Shown here piece by piece: positions 26,001 through 34,633 of a stretch of DNA of 64,000 nt. The translations under genes and the position numbers were made by a program. The notes under the pieces were generated by a model. The model was given only the letters and a program-made list of their open reading frames with translations, ran no database searches and was not told the origin of the DNA. The first letter of the stretch is position 1; every line of letters begins with the position of its first letter. Source of the DNA: CAVVVS01 sp963751355 (GTDB taxonomy: Bacteria; Bacteroidota; Ignavibacteria; Ignavibacteriales; Ignavibacteriaceae); contig CAVVVS010000091.1 of NCBI GenBank assembly GCA_963751355.1, positions 1 through 64,000 on the forward strand, given 5' to 3'.

Positions 26001-26927
26001 TTAACCCATTCTATAAGCAATACCGGCAGAAGGGGAGAAGGAGTTATATCTCTCTGAATAACATTTATTATCCAATAATCTATCCATGGGTTTTATGCTT
26101 CCAAAAGGATTAAAGTAAATGAAATCTATTCCGGTAATGTCCTTGAATGTTTGAACCAGCGATTCCGATATTTCATCGCCGGCAATGAAAGCAGTATTAA
26201 TTAGACGGGGATTGATATTTATTCGTTCGTTGCTCTGTAACTCGTCAAGTAATAACTTGGGTATTTCCCCGGCATCATTCAAAGGAGCTATTTTAAAATA
26301 AACCGGTTTCCCATTGGAGAGAAAAATTAAAGATAAATACCTATTGTTACAATAAACACTTAAAACCAATCCTTTATCCATTATAGAATTACTCGCTGCC
26401 AATGCTCTTTCCGAAGCAATGTGAATATTGTCGACAAATCTTAATTTAAGTTTATTCACTTCGCAGAAATTATTAATCATTCGTAAATATTTTCGCGGGA
26501 GAGCAGCAACAAATGCCGAATTCCATTCTATTAAATCATTTTTCTCAATTTCTATGTATTGTATTATTAGTTCTTCAATGGGCGCATAAGGATACAGGAT
26601 AGAAAGTTCCCACTTAAATTCCTCTATAAGATCCCGGTGAAGCAGGGAATTTTCGTAAGGTAACTGCATACAATAAAATAACTCGAAAGGCAGAGTAAAT
26701 GAAACAAAGGGGCTTGCTAGGTGTTTTCTGATTAGCAGTTCGTCAAAAGCGCCCTGTAAAAGGGCGCTTATTTTAGTTTCTTTATCTTTTTTTAAATTAA
26801 TGGGCTCATTAAAATAAGCTTCATCAACATTTTCTAATATAAATTTATTATCTTCAAATTTAATTTCTACAACTTGGAGTTTAGAATTCGTTATATTAAA
26901 TCCGGCATGATTTTCAAATCCGGTCAT
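26001..26927 (-). CDS. PilM-like actin-fold protein (putative type IV pilus or DNA-uptake assembly)
   Basis: 308 residues with no signal. The layout resembles PilM: an N-terminal strand pair (GFNITNSKLQVVEI), then FVSFTLPFELFYCMQLPYEN, EFKWELSILYPYAPIEELI (compare the PilM segment with EA..Y.PFP.EE), a central AALPRKYLRMINNFCEVN, and a late ASERALAASNS helix. PilM binds ATP and docks PilN to the type IV pilus inner-membrane platform. The similarity is weak and judged by eye; the Bacteroidota DUF3822 family, often near rsmD, is the main alternative. The membrane protein gene ends 9 bases upstream, in an apparent operon with a ComEA-like gene. Confidence 0.5.
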   Translation of the reverse strand: MTGFENHAGFNITNSKLQVVEIKFEDNKFILENVDEAYFNEPINLKKDKETKISALLQGAFDELLIRKHLASPFVSFTLPFELFYCMQLPYENSLLHRDLIEEFKWELSILYPYAPIEELIIQYIEIEKNDLIEWNSAFVAALPRKYLRMINNFCEVNKLKLRFVDNIHIASERALAASNSIMDKGLVLSVYCNNRYLSLIFLSNGKPVYFKIAPLNDAGEIPKLLLDELQSNERININPRLINTAFIAGDEISESLVQTFKDITGIDFIYFNPFGSIKPMDRLLDNKCYSERYNSFSPSAGIAYRMG

Positions 26928-26936
26928 ATTTTTAAT

Positions 26937-27494
26937 TTACTCCCAGGATGCAGCATTTTTCTTAACCGGATCATCAAGACTTCCGACCGTGCCGTAACCG
27001 TCAGGATCTTTCAGAAAATATAACTTACCCAGTTTCTTTGTAGTATCAATTCTTAAAATTCTTCCTCTTCTGGACACAACCGTATCAATACTTGTAGATG
27101 TATCTATTTGTAAAATATATGGGCTATGGGATTTTGGCGTATACAACAAGCTATCCGGTGTAAAACTTCCCGAACTTAAATCTACGAAAGGATTTGTCGA
27201 TCTGCGAGCTAACGAATCATATCCATTGACTACACTGTCAACCATCGGAGATGTTTTAATGAAATGGATAAGACTGTCGACATTATCTGTAAATTGTTTA
27301 TGTTTTTTATCCCACAGAATTTCTGCCTGCTTTATATTTGTCATTCTCAATCTGGATTCTTTTTTATCATATCTTTCTCGGCTCATAACCGCATTGGGAT
27401 CTATTATTGCAACCTTTACTAAAATGATTACAAGTATAACAATCACTGCATATAAAGAGGCATGAACATACCATGGATCTGATTTAGAAAGCAT
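26937..27494 (-). CDS. Single-pass membrane protein of unknown function
   Basis: 185 residues. A hydrophobic segment at about 12-30 (ASLYAVIVILVIILVKVAII) anchors it, and the rest, rich in Ser/Asp/Thr with a charged helical stretch at about 38-65, would be periplasmic. The topology (short cytoplasmic start, one helix, a coiled segment, then a beta-rich end) is that of PilN- or PilO-type proteins, but no family motif is visible. Its position between a ComEA-like gene (31 bases upstream) and a PilM-like gene (9 bases downstream) is the main functional clue. Confidence 0.6.
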   Translation of the reverse strand: MLSKSDPWYVHASLYAVIVILVIILVKVAIIDPNAVMSRERYDKKESRLRMTNIKQAEILWDKKHKQFTDNVDSLIHFIKTSPMVDSVVNGYDSLARRSTNPFVDLSSGSFTPDSLLYTPKSHSPYILQIDTSTSIDTVVSRRGRILRIDTTKKLGKLYFLKDPDGYGTVGSLDDPVKKNAASWE

Positions 27495-27525
27495 TTTTCC
27501 TCCGGAGCTTAAAATGTTTTATTTA

Positions 27526-28026
27526 CTATTCAATATATAAATACTTTTTGATTTTATTAAATTTTGAATTGCCTATACCTTTAACTTTAATTAAATCTTT
27601 AAGTTTTTTGAAACCGCCTAATTTTTCCCTCAACTTAATAATTTTTGCAGCAGTTTTTTCGCCGATTCCAGGTAGTAATATTAGTTCTTTTTGACCGGCT
27701 TTATTAAGATTTATGCTTTTTTCTGACGGTAGTACTTTCTTGCTTTTGTTTCCAAAATTTGTTGTATTAAAATCTAAAACTTCCTGCTTATAGTCAACTT
27801 TTTTATCGTTAATTTCTCTATTCTCTTTATCAATAATTGTATCTTTACCCGATTTTTCAAATAAGCTGTCTTCCGATATATAGTTGAATGAACTATTAAC
27901 ATTTCTGTCGGAAATATGCTTAATTGTTTTATACCCGAACCCGGTTAAAAATACTACTATTAAAAAAGTAATAACCTTTATCTCGGTTTGAGTGAAACCA
28001 ATCTTTTCCGATAGTTTTTTTAACAT
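27526..28026 (-). CDS. ComEA-like helix-hairpin-helix DNA-binding protein
   Basis: 166 residues: an N-terminal membrane anchor (about 17-36, VITFLIVVFLTGFGY), a charged variable linker (about 40-105), then a tandem helix-hairpin-helix domain with INLNKAGQKELILLPGIGEK, AAKIIKLREKLGGF and DLIKVKGIGNSKFNKIKKYL. ComEA binds incoming double-stranded DNA at the cell surface or periplasm during natural transformation. The two LPGIGEKTA and VKGIGNSK hairpins are intact. It heads an apparent three-gene operon ending in the PilM-like gene. Competence in this organism is inference. Confidence 0.8.
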   Translation of the reverse strand: MLKKLSEKIGFTQTEIKVITFLIVVFLTGFGYKTIKHISDRNVNSSFNYISEDSLFEKSGKDTIIDKENREINDKKVDYKQEVLDFNTTNFGNKSKKVLPSEKSINLNKAGQKELILLPGIGEKTAAKIIKLREKLGGFKKLKDLIKVKGIGNSKFNKIKKYLYIE

Positions 28027-28140
28027 ACGGAACTTTTTTAATTCATAAAAAACAAATTATTACGGATAATTGAACCGATCCGATTCATTTAAAAGCAAAT
28101 ATAAAGAATATTATTTCTATAATTTATCTTTTCAAAATTA

Positions 28141-29292
28141 TTAAATTGAAAATCTTTTAAAGAATTTTTTCTCATCTTTCGAATTAGAAGTTTTAAATGA
28201 AGGCATTTCCAACAATTGTTTTAATAATTCTTTTTCTTTTGAATTTAGTTTCTTCGGCACCTCAACGTTTACCCTAATGATTTGATCTCCGACACCACCA
28301 TGATTTAAATGTTTAATCCCTTTATGTTTCATTTTCAACAGCTTACCCGGTGTAGTGCCCGGATCGATCATAAGTCGCGCTTTTCCGTTTAGAGTGGGAA
28401 CTTCAACATCCGAACCTAAAGCGGCTTCCGGGAAACCGATATGCAAATCATAAATTATGTCATCTCCTTCACGAACAAAATAATCATGAGGAATTTCGTT
28501 AAAAATAACGAGTAAACTACCCGGATGACCTCCGCGCTTTCCCGAGTTTCCTTCTCCGTCCATTGTCATATAACTGCCCTCACTAACGCCGCCCGGAACA
28601 TTTACTGTCATCGTAGTTTCAGCTTGAACTCTGCCGTCACCCATGCATTTGTGGCACGGAGTGTCGATTACACTTCCCTCACCGTTACAATTGTTGCATG
28701 TAGTTATGTTTACAAACTGACCGAATACCGATCGCGATACGGTCTTTAATTCACCGGAACCATGACATACAGGGCAAGTTTTGTTGGAAGTTCCAGATTT
28801 AGCTCCGGTACCGCGGCAATCTTCGCAAGGAACATACTTTTTAATTTTGATTTTCTTTGTGACGCCTTCCGCAATTTCTTCCAGGGTGAGTTTTAAATTA
28901 ACTCTTAAGTCAGACCCGGGCGTTCCAGAACCTCGTCTGCGGGTTCTACTCCTTTGTGATGATCCCCCGAAAAAATCATCGAAAATAGATGATCCGCCAA
29001 AAATATCCGAAAAGTGAGAAAAGATATCGTTGATGTCGGAAAATCCTTGCGAGCCGTATCCGTTACCCCTTACACCTTCATGACCAAATCTGTCGTATCG
29101 TGCTTTTTTGTCATCATTACTCAAAACCTCATAAGCTTCCGCTGCTTCTTTAAATTTTTCTTCGGCTTCCTTATCATCCGGATTTCTATCTGGATGATAC
29201 TGCATTGCTAACTTCCTGTATGCTTTTTTTAAATCATCTTTAGTGGCGCTTTTATCAACGCCTAAAACTTCATAGTAATCTCTTTTATCCAT
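28141..29292 (-). CDS. dnaJ: Chaperone protein DnaJ
   Basis: Co-chaperone that delivers unfolded substrates to DnaK and stimulates its ATPase. The J domain at 1-70 contains the HPD motif (YHPDRNP) and is followed by a Gly/Phe region (about 73-115) with a serine/arginine-rich end. The zinc-binding domain has four CxxCxGxG repeats (CEDCRGTG, CPVCHGSG, CNNCNGEG, CHKCMGDG), and two C-terminal substrate-binding barrels follow. The length of 383 is normal. It lies 5 bases after grpE in an hrcA-grpE-dnaJ operon; dnaK is not in the window. Confidence 0.98.
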   Translation of the reverse strand: MDKRDYYEVLGVDKSATKDDLKKAYRKLAMQYHPDRNPDDKEAEEKFKEAAEAYEVLSNDDKKARYDRFGHEGVRGNGYGSQGFSDINDIFSHFSDIFGGSSIFDDFFGGSSQRSRTRRRGSGTPGSDLRVNLKLTLEEIAEGVTKKIKIKKYVPCEDCRGTGAKSGTSNKTCPVCHGSGELKTVSRSVFGQFVNITTCNNCNGEGSVIDTPCHKCMGDGRVQAETTMTVNVPGGVSEGSYMTMDGEGNSGKRGGHPGSLLVIFNEIPHDYFVREGDDIIYDLHIGFPEAALGSDVEVPTLNGKARLMIDPGTTPGKLLKMKHKGIKHLNHGGVGDQIIRVNVEVPKKLNSKEKELLKQLLEMPSFKTSNSKDEKKFFKRFSI

Positions 29293-29297
29293 AAATA

Positions 29298-29981
29298 TTA
29301 TATATCCTCATTCCCGTTTTTGTTTTCAAGATTTTCTTCTTTGCTTGAATTTTCAGACTCTTCTTCAGATGCTTCACTTACAATAACCTTCGCATGTCTT
29401 ATTACCTTATCTTTATAAATATATCCCTTTTCTATTTCATCCAATATTGTATGATCGGGAACAGAATCATCCTTACGCTGCATCAAAGCTTCGTGGTAAT
29501 CAACATCAAAGGCTTTTCCCACGGATTCAATTGTTTTCACACCTTGTTCATCAAGCATTTTCATCATCTTATCGTAAACTAGCTTAATCCCCGTTCGTAT
29601 AGATTCGACATCTTTTGCATTATTAATATGAGCAAGTGATCTTTCAAAATCATCCACAATGGATAAAAGTTTAATTATAAAAGATTCTGCAGAATATTTC
29701 AAGATGTTGAGTTGATCGTTTTCGGTTCTTCTTTTATAGTTTTCAAATTCTGCCGCTTGCCTTAATACTTTATCTTTATAATCCGAAATTTCACTTTCCA
29801 GAATTTTTATCTTTTCATCTTTTATTCCCAACTCATTTTGAATTTCTTCCATTTCCTTTTCATCCCATAGATTTTTTGTTTCATCTTTATCTTTTTCAGT
29901 ACTTTTTTCTCCGGTCTTATTTAAATTTTTATTATTTAACACTTCTTTCTCATTTTTCTTTTGTTCATTTTTCTTTAACAT
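29298..29981 (-). CDS. grpE: Nucleotide exchange factor GrpE
   Basis: Releases ADP from DnaK. 227 residues: a long, highly charged N-terminal region (about 1-60, lysine and glutamate rich), a coiled coil (about 45-110), RRTENDQLNILKYSAES, and the C-terminal four-strand wing with ALMQRKDDSVPDHTILDEIE followed by GYIYKDKVIRHAKVIVS, the GrpE signature. The N-terminal extension is longer than in E. coli GrpE (197 residues). It sits between hrcA (15-base gap) and dnaJ (5-base gap). Confidence 0.96.
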   Translation of the reverse strand: MLKKNEQKKNEKEVLNNKNLNKTGEKSTEKDKDETKNLWDEKEMEEIQNELGIKDEKIKILESEISDYKDKVLRQAAEFENYKRRTENDQLNILKYSAESFIIKLLSIVDDFERSLAHINNAKDVESIRTGIKLVYDKMMKMLDEQGVKTIESVGKAFDVDYHEALMQRKDDSVPDHTILDEIEKGYIYKDKVIRHAKVIVSEASEEESENSSKEENLENKNGNEDI

Positions 29982-29996
29982 GTTGAAGAAACTCCT

Positions 29997-31049
29997 CTAT
30001 TTTGTACTTTGATTCGTTAATACTTCGGATAGAGACTTTGCAATATAATCAACTATTGCAATCACTTTTGAATATTCCATACGTTTAGGCCCTATTACAC
30101 CTAACGTTCCTAAAATATCGCCTTGTCTGTATTCTTTGCTGATGAAGCTATACTCCGTCAACTCTTTAACTTTATTTTCACTTCCGATTGATATAAAAAC
30201 CCGGTCAGTCGCCGAACCGCCGGATTTTTCCAACACATGAATTATTACCTCTTTATCTTCAATAAGTTCAATCACTCCCTGGAACTTCTGGGGATCGCCG
30301 AATTCGGGCTGTTTGAGTACATTTTTAGCACCGGTAATCACTATTTTGTCGCTTTGTTTAATATCCTTAAATATTTTATCTACGGAGTTAACAAAAAGAT
30401 GAATCATCGGTTTTTGACTTTTATGTACATCTTTAAATCTCTCACTGAATGTAGCTCTGATATCTTGAAAAGTCGATCCGCTCAATCTTTCATTTAATAA
30501 ACTTTGAACGGAAGAGAATTGCAAATCTTTAATATCCGATTTTACTTCTAATGTGATAGTTTTTACAATACCGGACTTTATACTGATAACGATCAAAATC
30601 CGGGTAGAAGATAACCTTACAATTTGTAACTTTTCCAAAACAGCCGAGTCAATTTTAGGGTAACTAACACATGCAAGCTGTTTTGTAATGCTGCTTAGTA
30701 AAGCAGAAGAAATATTCAGAAGCTCATCGGTATCCGGCTCAATGTTTTCCAAACTGTTATTTATAATTCCTTTTTCAAGAGTTCCTATTTTTTTTAGATC
30801 CATTAGAGAGTCAACATAGTATCTGTAACCTTTGTCAGTAGGAATCCTTCCAGCAGATGTATGCGGATGATTAATATAACCAGAATCTTCTAAATCAGAC
30901 ATAATATTCCGAACCGTGGCAGGGGAGACGCCAAGATCATATTTCTTCGTAATATTTCTCGAACCAACGGGTGCAGCAGTCAGGATAAACTGTTGAATGA
31001 CATAGCGAAGAATACTCCTCTCCCGATCGTTCAATTCACCGTTATTCAT
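29997..31049 (-). CDS. hrcA: Heat-inducible transcription repressor HrcA
   Basis: Winged-helix repressor of chaperone operons, classically acting at CIRCE operators. 350 residues: N-terminal helix-turn-helix with GSRNITKKYDLGVSPATVRN and MSDLEDSGYINHPHTSAGR, then TDKGYRYYVD, a GAF-like central region and the C-terminal IAIVDYIAKSLSE. I searched the visible upstream 150 bases for the CIRCE inverted repeat (TTAGCACTC, nine bases, GAGTGCTAA) and saw none, so autoregulation through a standard CIRCE is not supported. It is the first gene of the operon with grpE and dnaJ. Confidence 0.95.
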   Translation of the reverse strand: MNNGELNDRERSILRYVIQQFILTAAPVGSRNITKKYDLGVSPATVRNIMSDLEDSGYINHPHTSAGRIPTDKGYRYYVDSLMDLKKIGTLEKGIINNSLENIEPDTDELLNISSALLSSITKQLACVSYPKIDSAVLEKLQIVRLSSTRILIVISIKSGIVKTITLEVKSDIKDLQFSSVQSLLNERLSGSTFQDIRATFSERFKDVHKSQKPMIHLFVNSVDKIFKDIKQSDKIVITGAKNVLKQPEFGDPQKFQGVIELIEDKEVIIHVLEKSGGSATDRVFISIGSENKVKELTEYSFISKEYRQGDILGTLGVIGPKRMEYSKVIAIVDYIAKSLSEVLTNQSTK

Positions 31050-31556
31050 AATTTCTTTAAGATTAAAAAATTTTAACTCTAAATATATTAAATTTTTTAC
31101 GAAAATTTTATGTTATTTGCAACAAAGTTCATTTAACACAGTTATTCAAAATAAATTTGATAGCCTCAGACTTCATTCTGCGATTATGCTACTTTTTCAC
31201 GATATAATTTTTTCATTTACAAAATGATTTTGTCTTTTTACACAGTCTCAAAACTTTTGGCAAGTTTCATAATGCTAAAATTAATAATTTTTTAAGTTTT
31301 TCGTAACATAAATCACTAACTAATATTACTCTGCAAGGTGTCGTTTGCTTTTGATGTAATATTCTGTAAATGGTTTCAATAGAACAAACATTAGTTATTG
31401 CTTCTTTGTCAAATTAACTATTAAAAAGGGAAATAAAAGGCATTTCCTATGTGCAATTATCACCGGGCAAAATTTCGTTCATAAACAAGATATTATCTAC
31501 ATACCAGCTTATTTGTCATTATTAAGAAATTCTCAACTAAGAAACTATTTAGAATT

Positions 31557-31636
31557 ATGAGATTTCTTCCTTAGGGCGAAATGACATTCTAACATTATCT
31601 GTCATTTCGAAGGTGCACAGCGACAGAGATATCTCA
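31557..31636. repeat. Imperfect palindromic intergenic element
   Basis: Left arm ATGAGATTTC.. to ..CGAAATGACA (31557-31586), right arm TGTCATTTCGA.. to ..GATATCTCAT (31600-31636). The outer ten bases and the inner ten bases of the arms are near-perfect reverse complements, with the right arm carrying a short insertion. The GAGATTTC...CGAAATGACA wording resembles dispersed palindromes that I recall from Bacteroidota-group intergenic regions. Confidence 0.55.
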
Positions 31637-31792
31637 TGAATTTACCGCACAAAAATTATCATGACTTATTTTGTAAGGAGTAGATTTCTCATTACAGTGG
31701 AAATAACAATTAAAGTAAAACATTTTATTCCCAGAAACTCTAATATTATACTGACTAAGTAATGATTTTGTTTATAAAACTTTAAAATAAAA

Positions 31793-31820
31793 AACCCGTC
31801 CCGGCTAAACCGGAACGGGC
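31793..31820 (-). terminator. Intrinsic terminator of the multiheme cytochrome gene
   Basis: GC-rich hairpin (GCCCGTTCCGG loop CCGGGACGGG on the minus strand) 30 bases after the stop codon, followed by TTTTTTATTTT. This is the strongest terminator in the window. Confidence 0.88.
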
Positions 31821-31849
31821 AATCACTAAAGAAAAGTGATGGAATGTAA

Positions 31850-34228
31850 TTACTTCAGTAGAACCATTTTCTTGGTTTGTCTAAAGTTTTTAGCACCATC
31901 TTTGGAGACAGCATCAATCTGGTAGAAATACACTCCTGAAGACATTTCAATACCTTGTGAATTGGAGTTTAATACTACCTGGTGTGTGCCGGCTGATTGA
32001 GTTCCGTTAACCAACACTTTTACAACTTCACCTGTAACATTGTAAACAACAATCTTAACATTGCTCTCATAAGGCAGGGTAAAGTTAATTGTTGTAGTTG
32101 GGTTGAACGGATTAGGATAATTCTGAGCCAGAGTATATTTACTTGGACCGTTGGTGAATTCGACGTTGACCTCTTTTGAGTACTTAAATGTACCGTCAAG
32201 ATCAACTTGTTTCAGTCTGTAGTATACTGTAGAACCACCGATGTTCTCAAGTTTGTCGACAAACGAATATTTAGCTAGCTTGGTTGTAGTTCCCTGACCG
32301 TTGACAAATCCAATACTTTCCCAACTGCCAGCAGTCTTTCTTTCGATAGCAAAACCTTTATTATTGGTTTCACTAACAGTTTCCCAATTCAATGTAACTT
32401 CGTTGCCGTTAGCTTGAGCCTGGAATGAAGTAAGTTCAACGGGAACTACCCATCCAAGTTTAGCTAAAGCCGCCTGAAGAATTGCAACCGTATATTTGGT
32501 ATTATGAACACCTTTACTGGCATCGCTTACTACATACTCATATGTATAGATGCCTTTGATGATGTCAGGCTGATCTTTAATTTTAGCAGAGTCTGCTGCA
32601 TCAGCTGCAGTAGTTAATACTGCACCGCTTGCATCTTTCGGTAAGTAGGATTCTAAAATATTTGTCAAACCTTCAACTTCGGTTTGAACACCTTCAATTT
32701 TACCGTTACCATCCCAATCGGAAGAAGCTTTAATATCATCAAATGAAGTTATTGGACCGTGGCAAGTTACACATGCACCAACAAGATCATGAGGTGTTCC
32801 GCCGGTAGTATCAATCATACTCCATTGGTGACTTGGGCTCATACCTGTTCCGATGTTAGCCATGTGGCATGTAACGCAAGCATCTTTTACTACAGCACCG
32901 TGAGTCATTAAACCGGTGATTGTAGTATCTCCGTATTGATATGCACCTTGTCCGAATAACATATCTGTTTGCGGACCGTGATGAGGACCGAAATGAGCCG
33001 TGAAACCGTAGTACGGTGCAACATCGGTTATAGCTGTCTGACCGTCTTTTCTGGCTTGATGGCATCTCATACACATTTGACCGTTACCGCCTGCGGTAAC
33101 CGAGAATCCGTTTGCTAATGTGATATTTGAAGCTATTCTCAGTCCGAAGTTATCCGGATTGTGAGGATCATGGCAAACTGCGCAGCTAATCGGAACGTCG
33201 CCGTCTGCATTAGTCCAACCTGGATTAGCTTGATTTTTAGCATATTTTACATATGCAGCACCACTGTGGCAAGGGAAGCAACTTGTTCTTGCAGTATGCT
33301 CACCATTAGGTAAATTAGCATGAACGGAAGTTACAAAATATTCACCGATTGTATGATGAGTAGGTGCATCATGGCATTGTAAACAAACGCCAGCATCAAG
33401 GCTTACACTTATCTTTGTAGGATCTGCAGTACTTCTATGTCCTTCAGCAGGTCCATGGCAGCTTTCGCATCCTATGGTAGCCGTAGGAAGTGCAGCATTA
33501 TAACCAGCGCTATTTAAAAGATTCCATGCAGTTTGATCGCCTTGAGGAATTAAATATTCACCGTTATCTAAAGTGAATGTGGAAGCCCATGCAGTATCAA
33601 ATCCATTCTGATGAGCAACATAACCGAAGTTATTGTTATTCGCGGTTTGATCCCATCCCGTTGTATGGCATTTAGCGCAGCGATCCACCGAATAAACACC
33701 CATCATCTGCCCATTTACCGGGGCAACTTCAAGTTCGCCGGTAATTCCTTCTTTAAAGACATTTGCATGTGGTGTGAGTTTCCACTGATCGAATTTTTTA
33801 TCCTTTGCCTGATAATGGCAGGGAGCGCAATCAGTAGTGGTGGTGATACCAACATAATTGCTGACATAAAAAGTATCTTCATCTGCAAATGAACCGTCTA
33901 CAGATAAAGATATATAGTACCATCCAGAAGTGTCAGGTACAAATGTTATATCTTTATCACTGGTGCTGCTTAGAGTAGTGGAAGAACCAGCAGGTTTACT
34001 AGCTAGAGTCCACGTTAAGCTTGAAACTGTGCCGGTTGTATCGGCAGTTAAATATACCTTCATGTGTTTAGCAATCGTATGATTACCACTGTAAACCGGA
34101 AATGTTCCGGGCGCCATGGTACCGAGCAGGCGGGGAGACATTGGAACGGTTTTAATTGTTGCGGTCTGAGCGAATGCCACACTGAAGGCAAAAATAACAC
34201 ATAAAACGATACGTATTAAGTTTTTCAT
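31850..34228 (-). CDS. Nine-heme cytochrome c with T9SS sorting domain
   Basis: 792 residues from the ATG at 34228 (AGGGG lies 8 bases upstream; a longer reading from 34312 adds 28 residues without a signal and is rejected). Signal peptide 1-21. A beta-rich domain at about 25-125 is followed by nine CxxCH heme sites between about residues 134 and 492 (CAPCH, CAKCH, CESCH, CLQCH, CFPCH, CAVCH, CMRCH, CVTCH, CVTCH), with extra distal His candidates. A fibronectin-like segment (about 600-695) leads to a T9SS sorting domain beginning QNYPNPFNPTTTINF and ending KKMVLLK. It is probably exported through T9SS to the cell surface and used in electron exchange with external acceptors. No partner cytochromes are adjacent. 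Confidence 0.93.
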   Translation of the reverse strand: MKNLIRIVLCVIFAFSVAFAQTATIKTVPMSPRLLGTMAPGTFPVYSGNHTIAKHMKVYLTADTTGTVSSLTWTLASKPAGSSTTLSSTSDKDITFVPDTSGWYYISLSVDGSFADEDTFYVSNYVGITTTTDCAPCHYQAKDKKFDQWKLTPHANVFKEGITGELEVAPVNGQMMGVYSVDRCAKCHTTGWDQTANNNNFGYVAHQNGFDTAWASTFTLDNGEYLIPQGDQTAWNLLNSAGYNAALPTATIGCESCHGPAEGHRSTADPTKISVSLDAGVCLQCHDAPTHHTIGEYFVTSVHANLPNGEHTARTSCFPCHSGAAYVKYAKNQANPGWTNADGDVPISCAVCHDPHNPDNFGLRIASNITLANGFSVTAGGNGQMCMRCHQARKDGQTAITDVAPYYGFTAHFGPHHGPQTDMLFGQGAYQYGDTTITGLMTHGAVVKDACVTCHMANIGTGMSPSHQWSMIDTTGGTPHDLVGACVTCHGPITSFDDIKASSDWDGNGKIEGVQTEVEGLTNILESYLPKDASGAVLTTAADAADSAKIKDQPDIIKGIYTYEYVVSDASKGVHNTKYTVAILQAALAKLGWVVPVELTSFQAQANGNEVTLNWETVSETNNKGFAIERKTAGSWESIGFVNGQGTTTKLAKYSFVDKLENIGGSTVYYRLKQVDLDGTFKYSKEVNVEFTNGPSKYTLAQNYPNPFNPTTTINFTLPYESNVKIVVYNVTGEVVKVLVNGTQSAGTHQVVLNSNSQGIEMSSGVYFYQIDAVSKDGAKNFRQTKKMVLLK

Positions 34229-34633
34229 TGGCAAGACCCCTATATTTTGGTTTATGAATACGGAAAAAATGCACAAAAAATGTTCCAATTTTTTTGCCTT
34301 AAAATGTTTCAAATTTATTCAATAGAATAGTTTTCACCTTTCCAGTATTCCAAAATTTAGGAAATTAAGTTTCTTTTCTATCGAACTTGAGAGAATATTT
34401 TAGAATATGTTGAATTATTAAACAATTATTTTTATTGTTAATTATTAACATTTAATCTTTCGCATTTGAAGATTATTGTAAATCGTAAGAATAAGTTTAT
34501 TGAAATCCAGCCTTTGTATTCACATCAGATTAAATTATTAAAAACTGCTTTGTTTAATAATTCATTAAATGGTAAATTTTGATACTTTTTATTTTTAATA
34601 TTATTCGGATAATCTCAAATATTAGGAGAAGCT
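34229..34633. other. Intergenic region, 405 bases between divergent genes
   Basis: Separates the cytochrome gene (minus) from purM (plus) and should contain both promoters. It is extremely AT-rich; I could not identify a hairpin, repeat or ORF that I would defend. Confidence 0.45.

Larger units (their letters stand above)
31050..31849. other. Long intergenic region, 800 bases
   Basis: The largest gene-free stretch in the window. It holds the hrcA promoter region, an imperfect palindromic element at 31557-31636 with a possible degenerate relative at about 31680-31710, and the cytochrome-gene terminator at 31793-31820. No ORF is supported. Confidence 0.5.

Noticed and set aside
26001..26927. 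DUF3822 instead of PilM-like
   Set aside because: Gene position near rsmD favours DUF3822, but the LPFELF, EFKWEL..YPYAP and ALPRKYL segments fit PilM better; kept as the alternative, not the call.
31050..31200. CIRCE operator expected upstream of hrcA
   Set aside because: TTAGCACTC-N9-GAGTGCTAA or a near match is not visible.
34229..34312. Upstream extension of the cytochrome gene from 34312
   Set aside because: It adds 28 residues that place the signal peptide internally; AGGGG before the ATG at 34228 fits better.
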